Shown: piece by piece, positions 40,772-48,073 of the stretch
Layout: the number at the start of each line of letters is the position of its first letter
How positions within the stretch are numbered: the first letter of the stretch is position 1
DNA from: JACCVL01 sp963695375
Lineage (GTDB): Bacteria; Actinomycetota; Actinomycetes; Propionibacteriales; Nocardioidaceae
DNA length: 64,000 nt
Direction: 5' to 3'
Assembly (NCBI GenBank): GCA_963695375.1
Contig: OY968767.1
Location: forward strand, 1,798,001 to 1,862,000
Translations under genes and position numbers: made by a program
The notes under the pieces: model-generated
Told to the model about the DNA's origin: nothing
Database searches by the model: none
What the model saw: the letters and a program-made list of their open reading frames with translations, nothing else

Positions 40772-42463
40772 ATGAGTGATCCCGCCGCCGAGGTCAGGCC
40801 GCCCCGCCCGGTGGCCACCGAACGGGTCGCCGTCGTCGCGCAGAGCCTGTGGGCGCTGGCCTCGACCGGCGTGGTCCGTCCGTACCGCCCCGACCGGGTC
40901 TACCGGCTGGCCAAGACCCTCGTCCACTGGGGCACCGGCGCCGCCGGTGGTTTCACCGCCCTGGCGATGCGGATGCCGGACGCGGTCGGCGTCGTCGACG
41001 AGCGCGGCCCGCTGACGTTCGACGAGATCCACCGGCGCAGCAACGCGGTGGCCAACGCGCTCGACGGGCTCGGGGTGCACGAGGGCGACTCGGTGGCGGT
41101 GCTGATGCGCAACTCACGCGGCTTCGTCGAGACCACCGTCGCGGTGGCGAAGCTCGGCGCGGACGTCCTGTACCTGCACACGGCGTTGGCCGGTCCGCAG
41201 TTGCTGGAGATCCTCGAGCGGGAGCAGCCGGTCGCGCTGGTGTACGACGCGGAGTTCGCCCCGCAGGTCGCGGCGGTGCCGGACTCGGTGCGGCGGGTGC
41301 TCGGGGCGCCCGACGACGCCGACCCGGTGTCCGGTGCGGGCGGCGTGCCGAGGGCGCGGCCGGCGACCCTCGACGAGCTGATCGCGCGTACCGACGACGC
41401 GGACCTCCCGGTGCCGGCCCGGGAGGGTCGTTCGGTCATCCTCACCTCCGGGACCACCGGCGCGCCGAAGGGGGCGAGCCGGGGATCCGGGTCGCTGGAG
41501 GCGGCCGCCGCGCTGGTCTCCCGGTTGCCGCTGCGGCACGGCTGGTCGGTGCACGTCGCCGCGCCGCTGTTCCACACCTGGGGCTGGGCGCATCTGCAGC
41601 TGGCCATGCTGATCGGCTCGACACTGGTGCTGCGCCGCCGGTTCGATCCCGAGGACTTCCTGCACACGCTCGCCGTGCACGGCTGCCACGCCGCCGTGGC
41701 CGTCCCGGTGATGCTCCAACGGGTGTTGGAGCTGCCGGACGACGTGCTGGACCGCTACGACCTGTCCGGCCTCCGGGTGCTCGCCGTCAGCGGCTCGGCC
41801 CTGCCGGGAGACCTGGCCGAGCGTTGGATGGACCGGTTCGGGGACCACCTGTACAACGTGTACGGCTCGACCGAATGCGCCTGGGCGACCATCGCGACGC
41901 CCGCCGAGCTGCGGGCAGCCCCCGGGACCGCCGGTCGCCCGCCGATCGGCACCAGGGTGCGGCTGCTGGGCGAGGCCGGCGAGGAGGTCGGTGCGGGCGA
42001 GGTCGGTCGGGTGCACGTCGCCAACGCGCTGCCGTTCGAGGGTTACACCGGTGACCCGCGGGCCCCCGCCGCCCCGGCCGCGGCGCTGCTGCCGACCGGT
42101 GACCTGGGTCGCTGGCGAGACGGACTGCTGTTCGTCGAGGGGCGGGATGACGACATGGTCGTCTCCGGCGGCGAGAACGTCTTCCCCGGCCAGGTGGAGG
42201 ACTGCCTCGCCCGGCACGCCGGGGTGGCCGACGTCGCCGTCGTCGGTGTCGACGACGCCGACCACGGCCAGCGACTGCGGGCGTTCGTGGTGCGAGCGAC
42301 AGCCGACGTCGACAGCGACTCGCTGCGCGGCCTGGTCCGCGACCGGCTCTCCCGGTTCGCCGTCCCCCGCGACGTGTGGTTCGTCGACGAGCTGCCCCGC
42401 AACGCGACCGGCAAGGTGCTCAAGCGCGAGCTCCTCGAGCTGCGAGACCCACCGACCCGGTGA
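40772..42463 (+). CDS. Acyl-CoA synthetase / AMP-dependent ligase
   Basis: 563 residues of the ANL superfamily; activates a carboxylic acid with ATP and transfers it to CoA. The phosphate loop TSGTTGAPKG is at about 225-234, followed by the A5 motif YGSTECAW, the acidic hinge region TGDLGRWRDG, and the adenylation lysine in PRNATGKVLKREL near the C-terminus. The N-terminal ~50 residues contain a hydrophobic patch like that of actinobacterial fatty-acyl-CoA ligases. It sits between DUF3052 and ahpE. Medium- or long-chain fatty acids are likely substrates but not proven by the sequence. Confidence 0.88.
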   Translation: MSDPAAEVRPPRPVATERVAVVAQSLWALASTGVVRPYRPDRVYRLAKTLVHWGTGAAGGFTALAMRMPDAVGVVDERGPLTFDEIHRRSNAVANALDGLGVHEGDSVAVLMRNSRGFVETTVAVAKLGADVLYLHTALAGPQLLEILEREQPVALVYDAEFAPQVAAVPDSVRRVLGAPDDADPVSGAGGVPRARPATLDELIARTDDADLPVPAREGRSVILTSGTTGAPKGASRGSGSLEAAAALVSRLPLRHGWSVHVAAPLFHTWGWAHLQLAMLIGSTLVLRRRFDPEDFLHTLAVHGCHAAVAVPVMLQRVLELPDDVLDRYDLSGLRVLAVSGSALPGDLAERWMDRFGDHLYNVYGSTECAWATIATPAELRAAPGTAGRPPIGTRVRLLGEAGEEVGAGEVGRVHVANALPFEGYTGDPRAPAAPAAALLPTGDLGRWRDGLLFVEGRDDDMVVSGGENVFPGQVEDCLARHAGVADVAVVGVDDADHGQRLRAFVVRATADVDSDSLRGLVRDRLSRFAVPRDVWFVDELPRNATGKVLKRELLELRDPPTR

Positions 42464-42498
42464 CCGGGTCGAGGGCCGGACTCGGCGACACTGGTGCC

Positions 42499-42963
42499 AT
42501 GACGTTGGAGATCGGCCGGCACGCACCGGACTTCACCCTCAGGGACCAGCACGGGCAGGAGGTGACGCTGTCGGGGTTCCGCGGGGAGCGGAACGTCGTG
42601 GTGCTGTTCTTCCCGTTCGCGTTCACCGGCATCTGCTCCACCGAGCTGGCTGAGGTCCGTGACGACATCGGGTCGTTCCGCAACGACGACGTGGAGTTGC
42701 TGGCGGTCTCCTGCGACCAGCTGTTCACCCTGCGGGCGTATGCCGAGCGGGAGCGGCTGGACTACCCGCTGCTCAGCGACTTCTGGCCGCACGGCCAGGT
42801 GGCGCAGGCGTACGGGACGTTCGACGCGGACCGCGGGGTGGCCCTGCGCGGCACGTTCGTCGTGGACCGGGAGGGTCTGCTGCGCTGGCAGGTGGTGAAC
42901 CCGACCGGAACCGGGCGCGACCTGGACCTGCTCCGGCTGGCTCTGCAGGACCTCAAGGTCTGA
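42499..42963 (+). CDS. Peroxiredoxin, AhpE type (1-Cys)
   Basis: 154 residues. The peroxidatic cysteine lies in FPFAFTGICSTEL (about residue 45), with the conserved Thr three residues before it. There is no further cysteine in a resolving position; C69 in VSCDQLFTLRAY is the only other one. LRGTFVVDREGLLRW and VNPTGTGRDL match AhpE of M. tuberculosis. It reduces peroxides or peroxynitrite in the cytosol. A GACACT hexamer ends 6 nt before the ATG, so a leaderless message is possible. Confidence 0.92.
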   Translation: MTLEIGRHAPDFTLRDQHGQEVTLSGFRGERNVVVLFFPFAFTGICSTELAEVRDDIGSFRNDDVELLAVSCDQLFTLRAYAERERLDYPLLSDFWPHGQVAQAYGTFDADRGVALRGTFVVDREGLLRWQVVNPTGTGRDLDLLRLALQDLKV

Positions 42964-42993
42964 GGTCTGAGGTCATCGAGGTCTGGTCGGCGG

Positions 42994-44862
42994 TCAGGAC
43001 CGGAGTCGCCACACACGCACGGCGTCGAAGTCGGCGGTGAAGCCGGCACCCCCCATCGACACCAGGCCGATCCGGTGCTCCGATCCCAGTCGATGGGTCC
43101 ACACGCCGCCGCGGACCCAGTGCTGTCCGGGCGCCCGGGTGTAGGCGGTGTAGTCCGCCACCCGTCCGGCCCGGCCCGGCCGCTGCTCGCGCACGACCCG
43201 CAGCCAGGTCCAGTCCCCGGGCGGACCGACCACCGTGTTGCCGTACCTCGGGTGGTCCGTCGGCGCGGTCGGCACCTCCTTGGCGAACTCGGTCTGCCGG
43301 GTCTCCCAGATCGAGGTATGAGTGAGCTTGACGAACGTGTCGTCGTCGTCATAGAGCACCAGGCCGGCCTGGACGTAGTTGTGGCAGCAGCCCTCGGGCG
43401 GCACGTCCAGCTGCACCTTGGTCTGCACCACGTAGTCGCCGGACGGCGCCGGAGTGGTCAGCACGGAGGCGGTGTCGCTGTCCACGTACAGGTCGCCGGG
43501 CTGCGTCTCGAAGCGGAACCGGCCGCCGTCGACGTCGTACGTCGCGGGGTCCGGCCGGCGGACCCAGCTCCACCGGTCGCCGAGGGCGGTTCCCCGGAAC
43601 GAGTCCGACGGTCCCGGCATCCGGGCGCCCTTGCGGTGCGGCGGGACGGGGTTCGGCTCGTAGCGCGACTCCTGGCCCCGCTGAGCCGCCGGCGCCGGCA
43701 TCCGGCGGTCGGAGGCCCAGCGGCCGGCGCGGACCGTCGGCCAGCCGCGGACCCAGTCGACCGGGTCGAGCAACACCGGGCGCTTGGTGAAGCCGGGGTC
43801 GAACGCGAAGTAGGGGTCGCCCCGGTCGACCGCGTGGTAGGCCGTCCACCACTGGCCGCCGTGGTCGCGGAAGACGCTGTTGTGGCCCAGCCCGACCCAG
43901 CGGTTGCCGTTCATCGACAGCACCGGGGTGCCGCCCGCCCGGCCGGCGAGCAGCGACGTGCCGTTCCGGTCGACGAACGGCCCGAGCGGCGACCGGGACC
44001 GGCCGGCGAACACGCTGTATCCGGTCAGCGGTCCGTTGCAGCAGTTGGTCGCCGAGGCGAACAGGTAGTACCAGCCGTTGCGGCGCACCACGTTGGCGCC
44101 CTCGTAGCGGTTGCCGATGGTGACGGGGGAGGAGTTGCCGACGGTGCGCATGCCGTCCCGGTCGAGCGCCACCTCGGTGCCGTGGACGCCGCCGAAGTAG
44201 GAGCCGAAGTAGAGGATGCCCTCCCGGCCGATGCTGTCGCCGAGCACGTCCGGGTCGAACGTCCAGAGGAAGTCGCAGCCGCCGGAGCCGTCGGGGTTGC
44301 GTCGGGGGGGCACCACCGGCTGGCCGGCAACGTCCCAGGGCCCGGTCGGCTGCCGGCTCACCGCGACCCCGATCGCGCTGTCGGAGCCACAGCCCGGTTC
44401 GCCGCTGACGTCGTCGTCGACGTCAGTGACCACGAAGGTGAGGTAGTAGCGGTCGGTCGCCTGCGAGTAGACGACGTCCGGGGCCCACAGCGCGGCACCG
44501 TCCGCGGCCCAGTGCGGGGGCTCGGGCAGGGCGTCACCGACGTAGTGCCAGTCGACGAGGTCGCGCGAGCGCATCATCGGCACCGGGTGGAAACGGGGGT
44601 CGCCTTCGGCGTCGGTGTCGTCGTCGTTGAGCGGGTCGGTGGTGCAGTACAGGTACCACCACCGGTCGCCCGGTCGCTGGCCCTCGAGCACCGCCGGGTC
44701 GGCGCAGCTGTCCACCGTGCCGCCGTCCGGCGTGCGGGGGGCCAGCGGGTTCGCGTACGACTCCTGGACGGTCGAGTCCGGGTCCGGAGCGGCACCGGCG
44801 GGTGCGAGCGTGCCGAGCAGGCCAAGCACGACGAGGAGCGGGAGCAGGACGCGACGATGCAT
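42994..44862 (-). CDS. Secreted glycoside hydrolase family 43-like enzyme
   Basis: 622 residues from the ATG at 44862 with a classical signal peptide (RRVLLPLLVVLGLLGTLAPAGAA, cut near AAP). The five-bladed propeller domain (about 40-385) has catalytic-base motif SCADPAVL, WAPDV and EGANVVRRNGWYYLFAS, as in arabinanases/xylosidases. The C-terminal ~200 residues (about 420-622) form a beta-sandwich of the DUF1349/GH43-associated type (FRGTALGDRWSW to DFDAVRVW). The protein probably degrades plant arabinan or xylan outside the cell. Longer in-frame starts upstream lie in repeat DNA. A palindrome just before the ATG may be a sugar-repressor operator. Confidence 0.85.
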   Translation of the reverse strand: MHRRVLLPLLVVLGLLGTLAPAGAAPDPDSTVQESYANPLAPRTPDGGTVDSCADPAVLEGQRPGDRWWYLYCTTDPLNDDDTDAEGDPRFHPVPMMRSRDLVDWHYVGDALPEPPHWAADGAALWAPDVVYSQATDRYYLTFVVTDVDDDVSGEPGCGSDSAIGVAVSRQPTGPWDVAGQPVVPPRRNPDGSGGCDFLWTFDPDVLGDSIGREGILYFGSYFGGVHGTEVALDRDGMRTVGNSSPVTIGNRYEGANVVRRNGWYYLFASATNCCNGPLTGYSVFAGRSRSPLGPFVDRNGTSLLAGRAGGTPVLSMNGNRWVGLGHNSVFRDHGGQWWTAYHAVDRGDPYFAFDPGFTKRPVLLDPVDWVRGWPTVRAGRWASDRRMPAPAAQRGQESRYEPNPVPPHRKGARMPGPSDSFRGTALGDRWSWVRRPDPATYDVDGGRFRFETQPGDLYVDSDTASVLTTPAPSGDYVVQTKVQLDVPPEGCCHNYVQAGLVLYDDDDTFVKLTHTSIWETRQTEFAKEVPTAPTDHPRYGNTVVGPPGDWTWLRVVREQRPGRAGRVADYTAYTRAPGQHWVRGGVWTHRLGSEHRIGLVSMGGAGFTADFDAVRVWRLRS

Positions 44863-44864
44863 GC

Positions 44865-44878
44865 TTACAACGTTGCAA
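44865..44878. promoter_or_regulatory. Candidate LacI-type operator before the GH43 gene
   Basis: TTACAACGTTGCAA is a 14-bp inverted repeat with one mismatched pair and a central CG, like operators of LacI-family sugar repressors. It lies 2 nt from the ATG of the GH43 gene. No LacI-type gene is in the window. Confidence 0.35.
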
Positions 44879-44974
44879 ACGGACAAAGCACCGCGCAAGA
44901 CCCCAGACCCACCTTTCTCACCCGGGAGCCAACGAGGGAGCGCACGGAGCGGGGGAGTGAGGGAGCGAGGGAGA

Positions 44975-45050
44975 GTGAGGGGCAAGAGGGAGCGTGAGGG
45001 GCAAGAGGCAGAGCGAGGGGCAAGAGGCAGAACGAGGGGCAAGAGGCAGA
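44975..45050. repeat. Four tandem 19-bp repeats
   Basis: Units starting at 44975, 44994, 45013 and 45032 share GAGGGGCAAGAGGCAGA (the first diverges at its end). They run directly into a single arm of the dispersed palindromic repeat. No gene is evident in this 226-bp gap. Confidence 0.85.
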
Positions 45051-45056
45051 ATGAGG

Positions 45057-45080
45057 GGTCACGATCCGCGACTTTTGCAG
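45057..45080. repeat. Dispersed palindromic repeat, single left arm
   Basis: GGTCACGATCCGCGACTTTT followed by GCAG, with no close partner arm. It lies 9 nt past the CDF gene stop. A right arm is found on the other side of that gene at 46044. Confidence 0.85.
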
Positions 45081-45088
45081 GGAGCAGG

Positions 45089-45994
45089 TCAGGGGTCGTC
45101 GGGCCGGTGCGCGAGCTGCTCCGGCGGGATCAGCGCCGCGTACGCGTGGTCGACCTGCAGCGTGGTGTGCGCGATGCCGTACCGGTTCGCCAGCAGTGCG
45201 GCGACGGCCTCGCGGCGTTCGTGACAGTCCGCGTCCGGTCGAACCAGGATGTGCGCGGACAGTGCCGGGAAGCCGGACGTGACCTCCCAGACGTGCAGGT
45301 CGTGCACCTCGGTCACCGCTTCCATGGCATGCAGATCGGCGTCGAGCGCCGCCACGTCGAGGCCCCGGGGGGCGGCCTCCAGAAAGATCCGCCAGGAGTC
45401 CCGCAGCAGCCGCCAGCCCGCCCGGGCCATCAGCACTGCCACCACGAGGGCCGCGAGTGCGTCCGCCTGCTGCCAGCCGGTGAGCAGGATGACGAGCCCG
45501 GCGAGCGCGGTCGCGATGAATGCGTACAGGTCGTTGAGGACGTGCTGGAAGGCGCCTTCGACGTTCAGGGACCGACGGTCCGCCCGGCTGACCAGCCAGG
45601 TCGCCGCGAGGTTGACGACGATGCCGACGAGTGCCGTCCCCAGCACCAGCCCACCCTGAACCTCGGGAGGGTCGAGGAGGCGCCGGACGGCCTCGAAGCC
45701 GAACCACCCGACCAGCAGCCACAAGGTGATGCCGTTGGCCTGAGCGGAGAGGATCTCGAGCCGGCGCAGGCCGTAGGTGAGATTGCCACTCGCGGGGCGG
45801 GCGGCGAGCCGAAGCGTGACCAGTGCCAGGGCGAGCGCCGTGGCGTCGGTGAGCATGTGCCCGGCATCGGAGATCAGCGCGAGGGACGAGGCCAGGACGC
45901 CGACCACGACCTCGACGACCATGAACCCGAGGATCAGGACCAGGGCGACGCCGAGGTTCCGGCCTGCCGCGGGCCGGGACTGGTCCGCGGCCAT
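45089..45994 (-). CDS. Cation diffusion facilitator (CzcD-like) metal exporter
   Basis: 301 residues, six transmembrane helices, exports Zn2+/Co2+/Cd2+ by proton antiport. The metal site motifs are SLALISDAGHMLTD (HxxxD in helix II, about 42-50) and HVLNDLYAFIATA (helix V, about 153). The cytosolic C-terminal domain has VHDLHVWEV and LSAHILVRPD. The usual His-rich loop between helices IV and V is short. The ATG at 45994 has TAGCAT 6 nt before it. Single arms of the dispersed palindromic repeat lie on both sides. Confidence 0.92.
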   Translation of the reverse strand: MAADQSRPAAGRNLGVALVLILGFMVVEVVVGVLASSLALISDAGHMLTDATALALALVTLRLAARPASGNLTYGLRRLEILSAQANGITLWLLVGWFGFEAVRRLLDPPEVQGGLVLGTALVGIVVNLAATWLVSRADRRSLNVEGAFQHVLNDLYAFIATALAGLVILLTGWQQADALAALVVAVLMARAGWRLLRDSWRIFLEAAPRGLDVAALDADLHAMEAVTEVHDLHVWEVTSGFPALSAHILVRPDADCHERREAVAALLANRYGIAHTTLQVDHAYAALIPPEQLAHRPDDP

Positions 45995-46000
45995 CTGCCG

Positions 46001-46006
46001 ATGCTA
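46001..46006 (-). promoter_or_regulatory. Putative -10 element TAGCAT for the CDF gene (leaderless)
   Basis: Minus-strand TAGCAT ends 6 nt before the ATG at 45994. Confidence 0.4.
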
Positions 46007-46043
46007 GCCCGCACGCCATCCCGGGGTGGAAGCCAGCCCGGGA

Positions 46044-46062
46044 CAAGTCGCGGATCGTCACC
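46044..46062. repeat. Dispersed palindromic repeat, single right arm
   Basis: CAAGTCGCGGATCGTCACC, a right arm with one change from the consensus, between the CDF gene and tRNA-Val. It is in inverted orientation to the arm at 45057. Confidence 0.8.
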
Positions 46063-46075
46063 GGTGGTGGTGCCG

Positions 46076-46147
46076 TGGGCGCAACAGGGATCGAACCTGT
46101 GACATCTTGCTTGTAAGGCAAGCGCTCTACCGCTGAGCTATGCGCCC
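46076..46147 (-). tRNA. tRNA-Val (TAC)
   Basis: Minus strand. The acceptor stem GGGCGCA (46147-46141 read in reverse complement) pairs with TGCGCCC, with discriminator A. The D-arm AGCTCAGCGGTAGAGC is standard, the anticodon loop CTTACAA has TAC at 46115-46113, and the T-arm ACAGG/CCTGT encloses TTCGATC. CCA is not encoded. Confidence 0.96.
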
Positions 46148-46188
46148 CAGCGGCGGCACAGCGTAGCCGGACCGATCCGGGCCGGGGC

Positions 46189-46210
46189 CTGCAGAAGTCG
46201 CGGATCGTGG
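46189..46210. repeat. Dispersed palindromic repeat, right arm with G-rich flank
   Basis: CTGCAGAAGTCGCGGATCGT followed by GG, then a G-rich tract (GTGGGGGGGTGGGGGTGG), the same flank found at other copies. It sits just upstream of the PCMT-like gene. Confidence 0.85.
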
Positions 46211-46251
46211 CTTGTGGGGGGGTGGGGGTGGCGCGGTGGGAGACTGGAGGC

Positions 46252-46827
46252 ATGGTCGTGGACGGCGCCGACTCGGTCGCCGCTGCCATGCGCGCGGTCC
46301 GGCGGGAGGACTTCCTGCCGGCCGACCAGCGGGCGCTCGCGGGGACCGACGGCCCGCTGCCGCTGGGTGACGGCCAGACCAGCTCGCAGCCCCGGACGGT
46401 GGCGGCGATGCTGGATCTGCTCGACCTCCGGGTCGGCCAGCGGGTCCTCGACGTCGGCGCGGGGTCCGGGTGGACCACCGCGCTGCTGGCCCGGCTGGTC
46501 GGTCCGACCGGGTCGGTCGTCGGCGTCGAGATCATCCCGTGGCTGGCGCGTTGGGGGGCGGACAACCTCGCCGCCCAGGACGTCGCGTGGGCCGAGATCC
46601 GGCAGCCGGAGCCGGAGCGGCTCGGCTGGCTGCCGGGAGCGCCGTACGACCGGATCCTCGTGTCGGCCGAGGCGCGGGAGCTGCCGCACTCGTTGGTGGA
46701 TCAGCTGACCGACGGTGGCCTGATGATCGTCCCCGTCAAGGGGGAGATGTGGCGGGTCTTCCGCGCTCCCGACGGGACGGTGGACGTGACCCGGCACGGC
46801 GCCTACCGCTTCGTCCCTCTGCGCTAG
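46252..46827 (+). CDS. Protein-L-isoaspartate O-methyltransferase-like protein
   Basis: 191 residues. The PCMT pattern is visible: MRAVRREDFLPADQR at the N-terminus, LPLGDGQTSSQPRTVAAMLDLL (substrate loop), SAM motif VLDVGAGSGWTTALLARLV (about 64-82) and YDRILVSAEARELPHSLVDQL. The second half is shorter than in E. coli Pcm, as in other actinobacterial PCMT-like proteins. It may repair isoaspartyl residues or methylate another target. Start ATG at 46252 follows GGAGG closely; a GAGACT also lies 6 nt upstream. Confidence 0.85.
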   Translation: MVVDGADSVAAAMRAVRREDFLPADQRALAGTDGPLPLGDGQTSSQPRTVAAMLDLLDLRVGQRVLDVGAGSGWTTALLARLVGPTGSVVGVEIIPWLARWGADNLAAQDVAWAEIRQPEPERLGWLPGAPYDRILVSAEARELPHSLVDQLTDGGLMIVPVKGEMWRVFRAPDGTVDVTRHGAYRFVPLR

Positions 46828-46854
46828 CACCGGAACGGCAGCCGCCCCGCCCTG

Positions 46855-46884
46855 CCCACCACGCCCCACCACGTCCCACCACGC
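46855..46884. repeat. Three tandem 10-bp units
   Basis: CCCACCACGC, CCCACCACGT, CCCACCACGC in the gap between the PCMT-like gene and the M43 protease gene. Confidence 0.75.
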
Positions 46885-46993
46885 CGCGGGGCGGCCGGCC
46901 CGCGAGCCTCGCCATGCCGGGACCGATGTGATAGGTGAGGATGCGGGTAACACGGACCGGACCCGGTCGGTGTCGACAAGCGAGGGGAACGAC

Positions 46994-47977
46994 ATGAGGA
47001 GATCGGTACTGGGTGGCCTGGCCGCCGGCGCGATGCTGGGCGCCAGCCTGGCCGCCGTGCCGTCCGCAACGGCCAAGGTGATGCAGTCGGACGAGGGGCT
47101 CTGCGACTCGACCTACAGCTCCGCCAAGATCGCCGAGGGCAGCGACCTGCGCGCGGAGCCGACGGCCATGAGCGAGCGCCAGATGCGCGACTACGAGCGG
47201 CAGATGGTGCACCGGCTGCACAAGATGGGCTACAAGAACAAGGCCGAGGCCGCCCGTGAGATGAGGCGGAAGAACATCCGCATCGACGTGTTCGTGCACG
47301 TGCTGCGCAAGAACAACGGTGACGGCAACGTGTCCAACCGTCAGATCGAGCGGCAGATCACGGTCATGAACAACGGCTTCGCCGGGCGTACGGCCGATGC
47401 CGCCGCCAAGACCCCGTTCCGCTTCCGGGTCAAGGCGATCGACCGGACCAAGAACACCGACTGGTACGACTGGGGCTTCAAGGACGATGACCGAGAGGCC
47501 AAGAAGGCGCTGCACCGCGGCAGCTTCGAGGACCTCAACGTCTACATCGCCAGCCTCGACGGAGGCCTGCTCGGCTACGCGTTCTTCCCCGGCCTGCCCA
47601 AGAAGAAGATGTTCCGCGACGGGCTCGTCATCCTGAACGAGTCGATGCCGGGCGGCAGCGCCGCTCCGTACAACAAGGGCGACACCGCCACCCACGAGAT
47701 CGGGCACTGGCTCGGGCTGTACCACACGTTCCAGAACGGGTGCAGCCGGCTCGGTGACCGGGTCGAGGACACGCCGCGGCAAGAGGCGGGCAACAACGTC
47801 TTCGAGTGTGACGAGTCGCTGAACACCTGCGCACCGCCGGTTCCGCCGGCGAATCCGCTGCTCGACCCGGTGCACAACTTCATGAACTACACCGACGACC
47901 CGTGCATCGACCGCTTCACCCGCGGTCAGAACGACCGGATGAAGCTCAGCTGGCTCGCCTACCGCAAGGGCAAGTGA
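46994..47977 (+). CDS. Secreted zinc metalloprotease, M43 (pappalysin) family
   Basis: 327 residues. Start ATG at 46994 after GAGGGGA. The signal peptide RRSVLGGLAAGAMLGASLAAVPSATA is cut near residue 28. A propeptide-like charged region follows (ERQMRDYERQMVHRLHKMG). The catalytic domain has the extended zinc motif HEIGHWLGLYH (about 232-242) and the Met-turn at HNFMNYTDD. Cysteines in NGCSR, FECDE, NTCAP and DPCID likely form disulphides. It acts extracellularly on proteins. It converges on the M4 protease gene across a perfect palindromic repeat. Confidence 0.9.
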   Translation: MRRSVLGGLAAGAMLGASLAAVPSATAKVMQSDEGLCDSTYSSAKIAEGSDLRAEPTAMSERQMRDYERQMVHRLHKMGYKNKAEAAREMRRKNIRIDVFVHVLRKNNGDGNVSNRQIERQITVMNNGFAGRTADAAAKTPFRFRVKAIDRTKNTDWYDWGFKDDDREAKKALHRGSFEDLNVYIASLDGGLLGYAFFPGLPKKKMFRDGLVILNESMPGGSAAPYNKGDTATHEIGHWLGLYHTFQNGCSRLGDRVEDTPRQEAGNNVFECDESLNTCAPPVPPANPLLDPVHNFMNYTDDPCIDRFTRGQNDRMKLSWLAYRKGK

Positions 47978-48007
47978 CCGAGCAGCACCCGTAGCACCAC
48001 CCCCAAC

Positions 48008-48056
48008 GGCCACGATCCGCGACTTCTGCAGCCTGCAGAAGTCGCGGATCGTGGCC
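48008..48056. repeat. Dispersed palindromic repeat, perfect 24-1-24 palindrome
   Basis: Both arms are intact (48008-48031 and 48033-48056), each holding GCCACGATCCGCGACTTCTG or its complement, with a single base between them. C-rich and G-rich (GTGCGGGGGGG) flanks are present. It lies between two convergent protease genes, where it could stop transcription from both sides. Confidence 0.93.
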
Positions 48057-48073
48057 GGGTTGGTGCGGGGGGG

